In this document: positions 44,275 to 53,187 of the stretch, piece after piece | Layout of the letters: each line of letters begins with the position of its first letter | Numbering within the stretch: position 1 is the stretch's first letter | Assembly (NCBI RefSeq): GCF_031624635.1 | Contig: NZ_JAMQOQ010000004.1 | Span: 354,582 to 418,581, forward strand | DNA from: Halogeometricum sp. S3BR5-2 | Lineage (GTDB): Archaea; Halobacteriota; Halobacteria; Halobacteriales; Haloferacaceae | Direction: 5' to 3' | Length of the DNA: 64,000 bases | Notes under the pieces: generated by a model | Databases searched by the model: none | The model's input: only the letters and a program-made list of their open reading frames with translations | What the model was told of the DNA's origin: nothing | Program-made: the position numbers and the translations under genes

Positions 44275-45268
44275 TCACGAGCCCCTGATCGGAATCACGA
44301 TGGGCGACCCCGGCGGAATCGGTCCCGAGGTAATCGTCAAAGCGTACCCGAAGCTACGCGAAGTCGCTCGGCCCCTCGTCATCGGCGATGCGGACGTCAT
44401 CGAGGCCGCAATCGACGTGTGTGGCGTCGCTCTCGCGGTCGAAGCCGTCGAATCCGTCGCGGACGCGAGCTTCGACCGCGACCGAATACCGGTGTTGGAC
44501 CTCGATTTGGTCGACGAACTCGTCCGCGGAGAGGTCCGCGAGGCGTACGGGGCCGCGAGCCTCCGATACGTCGAGCGCGCCATCGAACTCGCCGTAGCGG
44601 GGGAGATAGACGCCATCACGACCGCGCCCATCAACAAGCAGTCGACGGGGCTCGCCGGCAGCGAGTACGCCGGCCACACGGGGATGCTCGCCGACTACAC
44701 CGACACGGAGAACTACTCGATGATGCTCGTCGAGGACGACCTCCGGGTGACGCACGTGAGCACGCACGTTCCGCTCCGAGAGGCCTGCGACCTGGTGACG
44801 ACGGAGAGCGTCTTGGAGACGGTCCGACTCACGGACGAGGCGCTCCGCGACCTCGGCGTCGACTCGCCGTCGGTCGGCGTCGCGGGGTTGAACCCGCACG
44901 CCAGCGACGGCGGACTGCTCGGCGACGAGGACGACGCGGAGATCAGACCGGCGGTCGAGCGCGCCCGCGAGGAGGGTATCGACGCGACGGGTCCCGAATC
45001 GCCGGACACCGTCTACGTCCGCGCCGCCCGCGGCGAGTTCGACTGCGTCGTTTCGATGTATCACGACCAGGGACACGTCCCAATCAAGATGCTCGGATTC
45101 GCCGGCGGCGACGCCGTCTCCGGGGTCAACGTCACCATCGGACTGCCCATCGTCCGGACGAGCGTCGACCACGGCACCGCCTTCGATATCGCCGGGGAGG
45201 GTATCGCTTCCGAGCGCAGTCTCGTCGACGCCGTCGAGGTGGCGGTCGATATGGTCGGCGACGAGTGA
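44267..45268 (+). CDS. PdxA-family 4-phosphate dehydrogenase (D-threonate 4-phosphate type)
   Basis: A 333-residue metal- and NAD-dependent dehydrogenase. Family motifs are MGDPGGIGPEV at the start, TTAPINKQS, GHTGML, THVPLRE, LNPHASDGGLLG and MYHDQGHVPIKML, which bear the metal-binding histidines. PdxA proper makes pyridoxal precursors; the PdxA2 subgroup oxidises 4-phospho-D-threonate, which then loses CO2 to give dihydroxyacetone phosphate. Haloarchaea normally make PLP by another route (PdxS/PdxT), so the sugar-acid role fits better. The kinase gene overlaps its start, which fixes the ATG at 44267. Confidence 0.88.
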   Translation: MRSHEPLIGITMGDPGGIGPEVIVKAYPKLREVARPLVIGDADVIEAAIDVCGVALAVEAVESVADASFDRDRIPVLDLDLVDELVRGEVREAYGAASLRYVERAIELAVAGEIDAITTAPINKQSTGLAGSEYAGHTGMLADYTDTENYSMMLVEDDLRVTHVSTHVPLREACDLVTTESVLETVRLTDEALRDLGVDSPSVGVAGLNPHASDGGLLGDEDDAEIRPAVERAREEGIDATGPESPDTVYVRAARGEFDCVVSMYHDQGHVPIKMLGFAGGDAVSGVNVTIGLPIVRTSVDHGTAFDIAGEGIASERSLVDAVEVAVDMVGDE

Positions 45269-45390
45269 ACGACGGACGACCGAACGCCGGTCACGGTGGC
45301 GCCTCTCTATTCGTCCTCGACACCGATTCGCCCGAGATACCCCGGGAGATTCCGGGAGCGCCGCCTCTCTGACTTCCGGCGAGCCGTTTC

Positions 45391-45415
45391 GTTACCTTCC
45401 GTAACATATTTTAAT
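45391..45415 (+). promoter_or_regulatory. Promoter with inverted repeat before the permease unit
   Basis: GTTAC-CTTCC-GTAAC (45391-45405) directly precedes TATTTTAAT (45407-45415). The TATA lies about 25-33 bases before the ATG of the 33-codon ORF at 45440. A factor bound to the repeat would touch the BRE, suggesting repression in the absence of substrate. Confidence 0.5.
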
Positions 45416-45439
45416 CAACGTTCAGTACGAGCAATCAGA

Positions 45440-45541
45440 ATGCTTGCCAAGACAGCCCACGGCCAAAGAGGCTGCCGTGACTTCGTCGCGACAGCAGCAC
45501 AGACGCGAATCGGCGGACTCGACGGCGGTGGACGACCATGA
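45440..45541 (+). CDS. 33-codon leader ORF coupled to the permease
   Basis: ATG at 45440 to TGA at 45539-45541, ending in an ATGA overlap with the permease start. The TATA spacing makes it the leaderless first ORF of the transcript. The product (begins [16 protein letters not shown]) has no recognised family. It probably serves translational coupling or is a regulatory leader peptide. Confidence 0.4.
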   Translation: MLAKTAHGQRGCRDFVATAAQTRIGGLDGGGRP

Positions 45542-46533
45542 AGATAAAGCAGACGATAGAGCGGATTCCGGGCGGGATGATGGTTATTCCCCTGATACTG
45601 GGTGCACTCACGAACACGTTCTTCCCGCAGGCGCTGGAGATAGGCGGGTTCACCACGGCGCTCCTGAAGGACGGGGCGCTCCCCCTCATCGCCGCGTTCT
45701 TGGTGTGCATGGGCGCCGGCATCACGGTCGACGAGGCGCCGCAGGCGCTGAAGCAAGGGGCGGCTATCACGGCCTCGAAGTTCGTCGTCGGGATGGGAAT
45801 CGGGCTCCTGGTCGCCACCTTCCTCGGCAACAGTCTGCTCGGACTCTCCTCGTTGGCCATCATCGCGGCGATGACTAACACGAACGGCGGCCTGTACGCC
45901 GCGCTCGTGGGGGAGATGGGCGACGAGACGGACGTCGGCGCGATATCCATCATCTCGGTCAACGACGGCCCGTTCCTCACGATGGTCGCACTGGGGACGG
46001 CCGGTATCGCCTCGATTCCGCTCCTCGACCTCTTGGCGGTCGTCGTCCCCATCCTCATCGGCATGATACTGGGCAACCTCGACGAGGAGATGCAGGAGTA
46101 CCTCACCAGCGCGGGACCGGTCCTCATCCCCTTCTTCGCCTTCCCGCTGGGAGCGGGCATCGACTTCGCCATGCTCGTTACCGCGGGCGCCGCCGGCATC
46201 GTGCTGGGCGTCGTCACGGTGCTCGTCGGCGGCGCGTTCAACATCCTCGCCGACCGCGCCTCGGGCGGCACGGGCGTCGCCGGCGCCTCCGCGTCGAGTA
46301 CGGCCGGGAACGCGGTGGCGACGCCGGAGGCCGTCGCCGTCGCCGACCCCGCGCTGCGACAGGCGGCCGCCGTTGCGACGCCGCAGGTCGCCGCCTCGAC
46401 TATCGTGACGGCGTTGCTCGCCCCCGTGTTGGCCAGTTTCGTCCACGACCGAGTGTACGACGACGGGTCGGGACCGGCCGACGACGCCGGTCCCGCTCAG
46501 TCGAGTCAAACCTCCGCGGCCGGCAACGAGTAA
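45538..46533 (+). CDS. KdgT-type 2-keto-3-deoxygluconate/acid-sugar permease
   Basis: A 331-residue membrane protein with about ten hydrophobic segments and the KdgT family run [20 protein letters not shown] at the N terminus and [19 protein letters not shown] in the middle. The central alanine-rich hydrophilic stretch (about 245-275) is a haloarchaeal insertion. KdgT carriers import 2-keto-3-deoxygluconate by proton symport. Here, beside a tetronate kinase and dehydrogenase, the likely cargo is a four-carbon acid sugar (inference). Its start overlaps the short leader ORF. Confidence 0.88.
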   Translation: MKIKQTIERIPGGMMVIPLILGALTNTFFPQALEIGGFTTALLKDGALPLIAAFLVCMGAGITVDEAPQALKQGAAITASKFVVGMGIGLLVATFLGNSLLGLSSLAIIAAMTNTNGGLYAALVGEMGDETDVGAISIISVNDGPFLTMVALGTAGIASIPLLDLLAVVVPILIGMILGNLDEEMQEYLTSAGPVLIPFFAFPLGAGIDFAMLVTAGAAGIVLGVVTVLVGGAFNILADRASGGTGVAGASASSTAGNAVATPEAVAVADPALRQAAAVATPQVAASTIVTALLAPVLASFVHDRVYDDGSGPADDAGPAQSSQTSAAGNE

Positions 46534-47332
46534 CGACCTGAAGCGGGACGAGCCAGGGCGCCGCAGCGAACGCTCCCTCCACCGCAGTGCAGTCGACGCT
46601 CCGCGTCGTCGACATCGCGCCCCCATTTTCGGCTCCGTCCACATGCGTTCCATTCAATGATTCGTTCGGAGCAGATAGACTCCGATTCGGTGAGTAATAC
46701 TTTCCGAATCAGATATATGATTTTACAGGTCGGAGAAAGGTCTAAAACGGGCAATAAAGAATTCTTCTTGGGTGTCTGTAGAATTGGATGCGCTAAAGTA
46801 TTACTACATGTCCAATACTGGAGAATCTGTCCGCACATGGGATCACGAAGAGGTATTTGGAGGTGTATTTAGGTCAGGGAGGGACGCGTAATGGCGGAAG
46901 TTCTCTTCCTCCGGTCTGACGAAGGACGCGACCGTACGCCAGTAGCCACGGTGAGCGGCGTCTGGACCCGCTCGAGAAACGAACGGCAGACGGATGGTGA
47001 TACATAGTGCGAGCGCATACCCGCGTCTTCAGGCGCGGGCCAAGCGGATAATTCTCCGGTCGAACGTGACTCGTACGCGGTAGCAGGCGGCTTCGAACGA
47101 GAGCGCGTCTGGCTTTTGCCCGCTCTCGTTCTCCTTCTGCCGTCTCAACTGCGGTCCGTATATCTGTACCTGTGGAACTTTCCGAGCCTACGACCTCGTC
47201 CCTTCGGTTTCGCAGTTTAATGACTGAAGAAGTGGTAGGCGGCAAGAGGGACGAGGTCCCTACCGAATGCTGTCTAAACTGCGCAACTCGGGCGGTCAGC
47301 ACACTCGCTTCATACACGGGGGATTATCTGTC
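46534..47332. other. Intergenic region with isolated hairpin
   Basis: Nearly 800 bases without a recognisable gene, AT-richer around 46650-46870. It contains a strong hairpin at 47020-47039, annotated separately. TTTAATGAC near 47216-47224 might be a promoter element for the following dehydrogenase. Confidence 0.4.
47020..47039. repeat. CCCGCGTC-TTCA-GGCGCGGG hairpin
   Basis: A perfect eight-pair stem (one G-U) with the tetraloop TTCA. From memory, hairpins of this exact style end haloarchaeal IS200/IS605-IS1341 (TnpB) elements. No transposase, TnpB gene or the usual GGATGTCAC tail follows, so it may be an orphan end or coincidence. Confidence 0.3.
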
Positions 47333-48424
47333 ATGGACGCGCAACCCTTGCGTATGGAAGTCGATCTCGACAGTTTCAGTGCCCGCGACTGGGAAGGTCC
47401 CACGGACGCCGATCCGATGCGATTCGCCATGGTCGGACTCGGGTGGTGGACCCGCGAACAAGCGATTCCCGCCGTCGAAGAAGCGGATTACTGCGCGACG
47501 ACAGTCTTGGTCAGTTCCAGCACCGAGAAGGCCGACGAACTCGCGGCCGACCTCGCGGGGGTCGAGGAGACGCTCACGTACGAGGAGTACGCCGACGGCG
47601 CGGCGACCGACGCCTACGACGCGGTGTACGTCTGCACGCCGAACGGACTCCACCGCGACCACGTCGAAGCCGCGGCGGCGCACGACAAGGCGGTCCTCTG
47701 CGAGAAACCCCTGGAAGCGACCGTCGAGGACGCTCGGGCGTCCGTCGACGCCTGTCGGGAGGCGGACGTTCCGCTGATGGTCGCCTACCGAGTCCAGACC
47801 GAACCGACGGTCCGCCGCGCCCGAGAACTGATCCGGGACGGCGCCATCGGAGACGTGGTTTCGGTGCTCGGACACATGTCGGACACGATTCTCGACTCCA
47901 CCGACGAGACGAGTTGGCGGTTCGACCCCGACCTCTCCGGCGGGACGACGATAAACGACATCGGAATCTACCCGCTGAACACGATTCGGTTCGTTCTGGA
48001 GGAGGACCCGCAGGCGGTGTACGCTCGGACGGAATCCGAACAGCCGGCCTACGAGGGAACCGACGAGCACGCGGCGTTCCAGTTGGAGTTCCCCGACGGC
48101 AAACTCGCCTCGTGTACGGTCACGCACAGCGCGGCGGTGAAATCGAGTCTCCGGTTCGTCGGCACCGAAGGCGAACTGAGCATCGAGGGGCTGTTCTTCC
48201 CGAACACTCGGAAGGTGCTCAGAGTGTCCGGACCGGACATCGAGGGCGAGTATCGACCGGAGCCGGTCGACCAGATGCGCGAGGAGTTCGACTACTTCGC
48301 CAACCGCCTCCAGCGCGGCCTCGACCTCGAACCCGACGGCGAACACGGGATGGTCGACATGCACGCCGTCCGCGCGCTCTACGACTCCGCCGAACGGGGG
48401 CGACGCGTCGAACTCGACTCCTGA
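47333..48424 (+). CDS. Gfo/Idh/MocA sugar dehydrogenase (D-xylose 1-dehydrogenase-like)
   Basis: A 363-residue NADP-type oxidoreductase. The Rossmann motif is AMVGLGWWTREQAIPAV, the catalytic EKP appears in LCEKPLEATVEDA, and the substrate region is SGGTTINDIGIYPLNTIRF. Sequence style matches haloarchaeal Gfo6 xylose dehydrogenases, which open oxidative pentose degradation. Adjacent genes encode acid-sugar and aldo/keto enzymes, so another aldose may be its substrate. The ATG at 47333 is preferred; 47354 is an alternative inside. Confidence 0.87.
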   Translation: MDAQPLRMEVDLDSFSARDWEGPTDADPMRFAMVGLGWWTREQAIPAVEEADYCATTVLVSSSTEKADELAADLAGVEETLTYEEYADGAATDAYDAVYVCTPNGLHRDHVEAAAAHDKAVLCEKPLEATVEDARASVDACREADVPLMVAYRVQTEPTVRRARELIRDGAIGDVVSVLGHMSDTILDSTDETSWRFDPDLSGGTTINDIGIYPLNTIRFVLEEDPQAVYARTESEQPAYEGTDEHAAFQLEFPDGKLASCTVTHSAAVKSSLRFVGTEGELSIEGLFFPNTRKVLRVSGPDIEGEYRPEPVDQMREEFDYFANRLQRGLDLEPDGEHGMVDMHAVRALYDSAERGRRVELDS

Positions 48425-48488
48425 ACCGAGGGGAGACAGCGGGAAGACATCACACGGGTTTATCGACTCGCGGTTGATTGATACCGAT

Positions 48489-49505
48489 ATGAGCGACACG
48501 ACAGACGTCGACCTGGATTACGTTCGACTCGGTGAGACGGGTATCCACACCAGCGAACTCCAGTTCGGCACGTGGCGGTTCGGCAAGGAGACCGAGCAGG
48601 GGAACGTCGAAATCGGCGAGGAGCGCGCCCACGAACTCTTAGACGCCTACGAGGCGGCCGGCGGTCGCTACATCGACACCGCCGACGTGTACGGCGGCGG
48701 CGCGAGCGAGCGCTGGATCGGCGAGTGGCTGAACGACGGCGACCGCGACCGAGAGCGATACACCATCGCCTCGAAGATTTACTGGCAGATTCGAGAGGGA
48801 GACCCGAACAGTCGCGGCACGAATCGTAAGAACGTCCGCCACCGCATCGATGCGCTGCTCGACCGCCTCGACACCGACTACGTCGACGTGCTCTACATCC
48901 ACCGCTGGGACGACCTGACCCCCGCGCGCGAGATGATGAAGACGCTGAACGGACTCGTCGACGACGGGAAGGTCCACTACCTCGGCGCGTCGACCCACCG
49001 GCCGAACGCGTGGAAGGTGGCAAAAGCTAACGAGATCGCCCGCGAGAACGGGTGGGAGCCGTTCACCGTCTCCCAGCCGCGGTACAACCTCGTCGACCGC
49101 GAGATAGAGGGCGACTACTTGGATATGACTCGGTCGTACGGGATGGCGGTCTGTCCGTGGAGCCCGCTGGGACAGGGCTTTCTCACCGGCAAGTACTCGC
49201 GGGAGGACGGACTCACCGGCGAGTCCCGCGCCGCGGAGTCGGGCGGATTCGAGGACGCCTACCTCACGGAGGAAAACTTCGACGTGCACGACGAACTCGA
49301 AGCCGTCGCCGACGAGGTGGAAGCGACGCCCGCACAGACCGCTCTCGCGTGGCTGATGCACCGCGACGGCGTCACGGCGCCCATCGTCGGGGCGCGAACC
49401 GTCGAACAACTCGAAGAGAACCTCGCGGCGGCGGCGGTGACGCTCTCCGAGGAGCAAGTCGACCGACTGACCGAGGCGAAGGGCGGGCCGTACGCCGGTC
49501 TGTAG
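48489..49505 (+). CDS. Aldo/keto reductase (TIM-barrel)
   Basis: A 338-residue oxidoreductase with the AKR catalytic set: Asp/Tyr in YIDTADVYGGGAS, Lys in IASKIYWQ and His in LYIHRWDD. NADP-binding elements are the C-terminal PIVGARTVEQLEENL. It starts about 65 bases after the sugar dehydrogenase on the same strand, so it likely belongs to the same carbohydrate unit. It reduces an aldehyde or ketone; the true substrate is unknown. The ATG at 48489 is chosen over a codon at 48474. Confidence 0.9.
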   Translation: MSDTTDVDLDYVRLGETGIHTSELQFGTWRFGKETEQGNVEIGEERAHELLDAYEAAGGRYIDTADVYGGGASERWIGEWLNDGDRDRERYTIASKIYWQIREGDPNSRGTNRKNVRHRIDALLDRLDTDYVDVLYIHRWDDLTPAREMMKTLNGLVDDGKVHYLGASTHRPNAWKVAKANEIARENGWEPFTVSQPRYNLVDREIEGDYLDMTRSYGMAVCPWSPLGQGFLTGKYSREDGLTGESRAAESGGFEDAYLTEENFDVHDELEAVADEVEATPAQTALAWLMHRDGVTAPIVGARTVEQLEENLAAAAVTLSEEQVDRLTEAKGGPYAGL

Positions 49506-49649
49506 GCGGCCGTCGTCCGTCTCCACGACGAGCGTGTTCTCCATGCCGAACTCGGCGCTCCGAGGGACGCTCGGGAGCCGATTGGCGCGCATTCAGTTCC
49601 CATCCTCACGGTCGTCACGACTTTGTCCGGCGCGCGGGTAGACGGGAGC

Positions 49650-50450
49650 GTGTTCGACGACGACACGCGACTCGGACTCGGGACGTACAGCCTGAAGGGC
49701 GACGACGGGGCCGACACCATTGAGGCCGCCATCGACGCCGGCTATCGGCACCTCGACACCGCCCGCCTCTACGAGAACGAGGAGACGGTCGGCGAGGCCA
49801 TCGACGCCGCGGACGTCGACCGCGAGGACCTGTTCGTCGCGACCAAGGTGGCGCACTTCGAGGAACCGGAGAAGACCGAGGAGTACGTGCGGACCGCGGT
49901 CGAGGAGAGCTTCGAGCGACTCGGACTCGACCGCATCGACCTGCTGTACCACCACTGGCCGAAGGGCCAGGACGACGTCGAGACGGTGCTGCCCGTCCTC
50001 GAAGAGTTCGCCGACTCGGGCCGCGTCTCGAACCTCGGCGTGAGCAACTACACCATCGACGACGTGTCCTTAGCCCGCGACCTCGTGGACGTCCCCATCG
50101 AGGCCAACCAGGTGGAGATGCATCCGCTGCTGCCCCAAGAGGAGATGCGCGAGTACCTCTACGGGAGCGACACCGACCTCGTCGCGTATTCGCCGCTGGC
50201 GCAGGGGGAAGTGTTCGAGGAGGACGCCATCGTGGAGATAGCCGAGAAACACGGCGTCTCGGCGCCGGCCGTGAGCCTCGCGTGGGTGCTCGAGAAAGGC
50301 GCGACCGCCATCCCGCGGACGAGTTCCGTCGACCACCTCCGGGACAACCTCTCCGCTCGGACCCTCGAACTGGACGACGAGGACGAGAAACGCATCGACG
50401 CTATCACCCGCCGGCACCGGTGCGAAGACCCCTCCTGGATGTCCTGGTAG
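49650..50450 (+). CDS. Aldo/keto reductase, AKR3/5-like
   Basis: A 266-residue protein from a GTG start at 49650; TTG at 49623 is the alternative. Catalytic residues are in HLDTARLYENEETVG, ATKVAHF and YHHWPKGQD, and the C-terminal ATAIPRTSSVDHLRDN is the cofactor site. This subfamily includes 2,5-diketogluconate and related reductases. It is the second AKR in tandem and only weakly similar to the first. The start is uncertain because no strong ATG exists. Confidence 0.85.
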   Translation: MFDDDTRLGLGTYSLKGDDGADTIEAAIDAGYRHLDTARLYENEETVGEAIDAADVDREDLFVATKVAHFEEPEKTEEYVRTAVEESFERLGLDRIDLLYHHWPKGQDDVETVLPVLEEFADSGRVSNLGVSNYTIDDVSLARDLVDVPIEANQVEMHPLLPQEEMREYLYGSDTDLVAYSPLAQGEVFEEDAIVEIAEKHGVSAPAVSLAWVLEKGATAIPRTSSVDHLRDNLSARTLELDDEDEKRIDAITRRHRCEDPSWMSW

Positions 50451-50558
50451 GCTCCCGTAGCCGCCGGCCAAATCTCCCGTCGCACTACCGCGCTTTTGAT
50501 CTCGTACGACGGTTCCGCCCAAATTCTTATCAGCTCAACGACCCTCGAATTAATCCGC

Positions 50559-51119
50559 ATGAGCGACTCCAGTCAGCAACTCGAGGACGTATCGGTCGCT
50601 ATCTTCGTCGCGTCTGCGGGTTCCGAGGAAGTGGAGTTCACGGAGCCCAGAGAGGCCATCACCGACGCCGGCGCAGACGTCACGGTCGTCGGACCCGAAA
50701 CCGGCGACGCGGAACTCGTCAACAACGACCTCGAAGAGGGCCAAACCGTCGAAATCGAGGAGGCGTTCGAAGACGTCTCGGCCGACGACTTCGACGCGCT
50801 GGTCATCCCGGGCGGCACCGTCGGCGCGGACCGAATCCGTCTGGAAGACGAGGCGACGACGTTCATCGAGGAGCACGTCGCGGACGACAAACCGGTCGGC
50901 GTCATCTGTCACGGTCCGTGGACGCTGGTCGAGGCGGGCGTCGTCGACGGCCTGACGCTCACCTCCTTCCCCAGCCTCCGGACCGACATCCGCAACGCCG
51001 GCGGCGAGTGGGTCGACGAGGAAGTCGTCACCGACCAGCGCGTCGTGACGAGTCGCAAGCCCGACGACCTCTCGGCGTTCTGCGAAACTATCGTCGAGGA
51101 GTTCGCCGACGCCGCGTAA
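50559..51119 (+). CDS. DJ-1/PfpI-family protein
   Basis: A 186-residue protein of the DJ-1/PfpI fold. The nucleophile lies in GVICHGPWTLVEAG with the histidine adjacent; the oxyanion and glutamate region is DALVIPGGTVGADRIR. Members act as proteases/deglycases or stress-response proteins. AATTCTTATC about 30 bases before the ATG can be a TATA box. It is a stand-alone gene downstream of the aldo/keto reductases, and sugar-derived glyoxal damage would be a fitting target (inference). Confidence 0.9.
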   Translation: MSDSSQQLEDVSVAIFVASAGSEEVEFTEPREAITDAGADVTVVGPETGDAELVNNDLEEGQTVEIEEAFEDVSADDFDALVIPGGTVGADRIRLEDEATTFIEEHVADDKPVGVICHGPWTLVEAGVVDGLTLTSFPSLRTDIRNAGGEWVDEEVVTDQRVVTSRKPDDLSAFCETIVEEFADAA

Positions 51120-51385
51120 CGGCGCTACCGCCGAACCGACTCCCGTCTTTGCGACGTGTCTTCCCTTTCTCGCGAATCGACCGCTCGTTCCGGGTCTGAT
51201 CGACCGTAGCCGACCGAGGGTTTCCGACGGAGAGTATCGCTTCCAAATAACATACGAATACAGACAGTTCCGCGTCCGATACAGCTCTCCTTGAGACTCC
51301 AGCGTGTCAAACTTACGTCTACTGCGATTATTCTCGCGGGTTGTGAAAAAGCGATAAGTGTAATGTCATAGACTATTTCCCCATG

Positions 51386-52153
51386 ATGTCAGAAGAGAAC
51401 GAGGATACACGGAGGGGAATTCTCCGGAGTGTCGTCACGAGCGGGATGGTACTGATGGGCGTCGCGGGAGCGAGTTTTCCGGCGAGCGCCGGGACGAAGA
51501 CGGACCAACAGACGACGCCGGAGGGCGACGGCGAACCCGAGTTCCGCTGTTCCTACGTCGATTTGAGCGCCGTTTCGAGCGGGTCAGACGCGCTGGTCGC
51601 TTTCACCGACGGAACGTTCGTCAACGCCACCGACGGTTTTCCGACTACGCTCGGATCCGAGGGCCGCGTCGTCGACTTCGTCGAAATCGACGGGACGAGA
51701 TACGAGAACCCGAATACGGACTGTGATGTCGGGTCGAAGGCGGTCACGTTCACGCGCCGGTCGGTGACCGTGCGGCGCAGGGAGTTCGTGCGCGACTGGG
51801 GGAACGAACCCCCGGAGGGCCTGTTCGACGTCGTCTTGTACTTCGCCGACGGGACCCGGGAGCGACGCGAGCAACCGAGCGACGCCACCGACACGTTCCG
51901 CGGCACCGGAACGAACGGGGGCAAGACGCTCGTCGCGTTCCGGTTGAACCACGCGGCGTTCCGCACCACCCACTTCTGGCCGAATCCCCGCATCGAGGAC
52001 CCGACGGACGTCGACCTCGACGGCCTGATCAACGCGGAGGAGGAACTCCGGCGGACGGATCCGACCGACACCGACACGGACGACGACGGCTGGTCGGACC
52101 TCTCGGAACTGAACCGGGGGTACGACCCGCTCGACCCCGATTCGACGCCGTAA
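51386..52153 (+). CDS. Secreted protein with C-terminal calcium-binding repeat
   Basis: A 255-residue exported protein. The N terminus carries TRRGILRSVVTSG plus a hydrophobic stretch, consistent with a Tat signal; the region after it is alanine/serine rich. The C-terminal 50 residues contain DVDLDGLINAEEE and DTDTDDDGWSDLSEL, the aspartate-rich thrombospondin type-3/dockerin-like calcium motif. The middle part (residues about 45-190) is a beta-rich domain without recognised family. The two N-terminal Met codons differ by three bases. Confidence 0.72.
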   Translation: MSEENEDTRRGILRSVVTSGMVLMGVAGASFPASAGTKTDQQTTPEGDGEPEFRCSYVDLSAVSSGSDALVAFTDGTFVNATDGFPTTLGSEGRVVDFVEIDGTRYENPNTDCDVGSKAVTFTRRSVTVRRREFVRDWGNEPPEGLFDVVLYFADGTRERREQPSDATDTFRGTGTNGGKTLVAFRLNHAAFRTTHFWPNPRIEDPTDVDLDGLINAEEELRRTDPTDTDTDDDGWSDLSELNRGYDPLDPDSTP

Positions 52154-52251
52154 CTCGGCAGGCGTCCGGACGTGCACGTGAGAGGTCCGGCGCGGTCGAG
52201 TCCCGTCGCGCGGCGCGAACGTTTAGGCCCGTCCCTCACGTACGTTCCGCC

Positions 52252-53136
52252 GTGACGAGCGAACTCGACGCCGCCGACCGCGCGGTCCTCGTAGCGCTCA
52301 GGAACGACGGCCCGGTCGCCCCGTCCGAGGTGCGAGCCGCGGTGCGCGACGGCGTCTCGACCGAGGCGGTCGAAGAACGACTCTCGCGTCTCGCGGAGGG
52401 CGGCCTCGTCGAGACGGACGGCGACGGCTACGAACTCACGCCGAGCGGTCGACGGCTGCTCCGGGCGGAGAGCGACGACGGGGCCTCGCGTCCGGACGTC
52501 CCTGCGACGGTCGAACAGGCCATCGAAGGGGCCGACCACCGTCCCGACGTCGAGGACGCCCTCGCGCGCGCCGCCGTCTTCCTCCGTAACTGGGGGTCGG
52601 CGACGGCCGACGAGATAGTCGACGCCGTGTACAGCGAGGTCGACGCGGAGTACGACGACGGCGGGCGGTGGTGGGACGAACTCGTGCGCGACCCGTTCGG
52701 TTCCCTCCCCGGCGTCGTCCCGCCGTCGAGCGAGGGCGGGGAGTGGCGGTACGACGAGAGTCGGGTGCCGTCGACCGCCTCCGACGCCGACGAGGCGTCG
52801 AACGAGAACTGCGACGGGAGTGACGGGCGGCAGGTCCTCGGCGGCGACGACGACCGGTTCGGGAGCGCGAAGCACGCCCTCGAACGCGAGGCGACGGACG
52901 GCGCCGAGGAGACGGCGTTCGCGGCGGCGTTCGAGGCGTTGGTCGACGCCGACGGCGCGACCGCGGCCGAACTCGCGGAGCGCGCGGCGGCGGAGACGGA
53001 GGCGGGTTCGAGCGTCGACCCCGACCGATTGGTCGACGCGCTGGAGTCGGTTCCGGGCGTCCGACGCGAGGGCGAGCGGTTGCGGTACGACCGCGGCGAG
53101 CGGTACTCGAACGACGAGGAATCGACCGGCGAGTAA
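52252..53136 (+). CDS. Winged-helix domain protein, probably with repeated wHTH modules
   Basis: A 294-residue protein starting at GTG. The N-terminal winged helix (about 5-75) shows LDAADRAVLVALRNDGPVAP and LSRLAEGGLVETDGDGYELT. A second helix-wing unit lies around residues 95-165, and a third at the C terminus (ATAAELAERAAAETEAG ... VRREGERLRYD). A short acidic linker joins the last two. It likely binds DNA, but I do not know the target or the family name. It is isolated from catabolic genes, so no clear partner is indicated. Confidence 0.62.
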   Translation: MTSELDAADRAVLVALRNDGPVAPSEVRAAVRDGVSTEAVEERLSRLAEGGLVETDGDGYELTPSGRRLLRAESDDGASRPDVPATVEQAIEGADHRPDVEDALARAAVFLRNWGSATADEIVDAVYSEVDAEYDDGGRWWDELVRDPFGSLPGVVPPSSEGGEWRYDESRVPSTASDADEASNENCDGSDGRQVLGGDDDRFGSAKHALEREATDGAEETAFAAAFEALVDADGATAAELAERAAAETEAGSSVDPDRLVDALESVPGVRREGERLRYDRGERYSNDEESTGE

Positions 53137-53187
53137 GCGACTCTCCGACGCGCCCGCGGAAGCGAACGACACTCTCGACGTATGCAC

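Noticed and set aside
46657..46872. A 71-codon ORF in the spacer before the sugar dehydrogenase
   Set aside because: Its composition (many I, K, C, W and few D/E) is unlike haloarchaeal proteins and there is no family.
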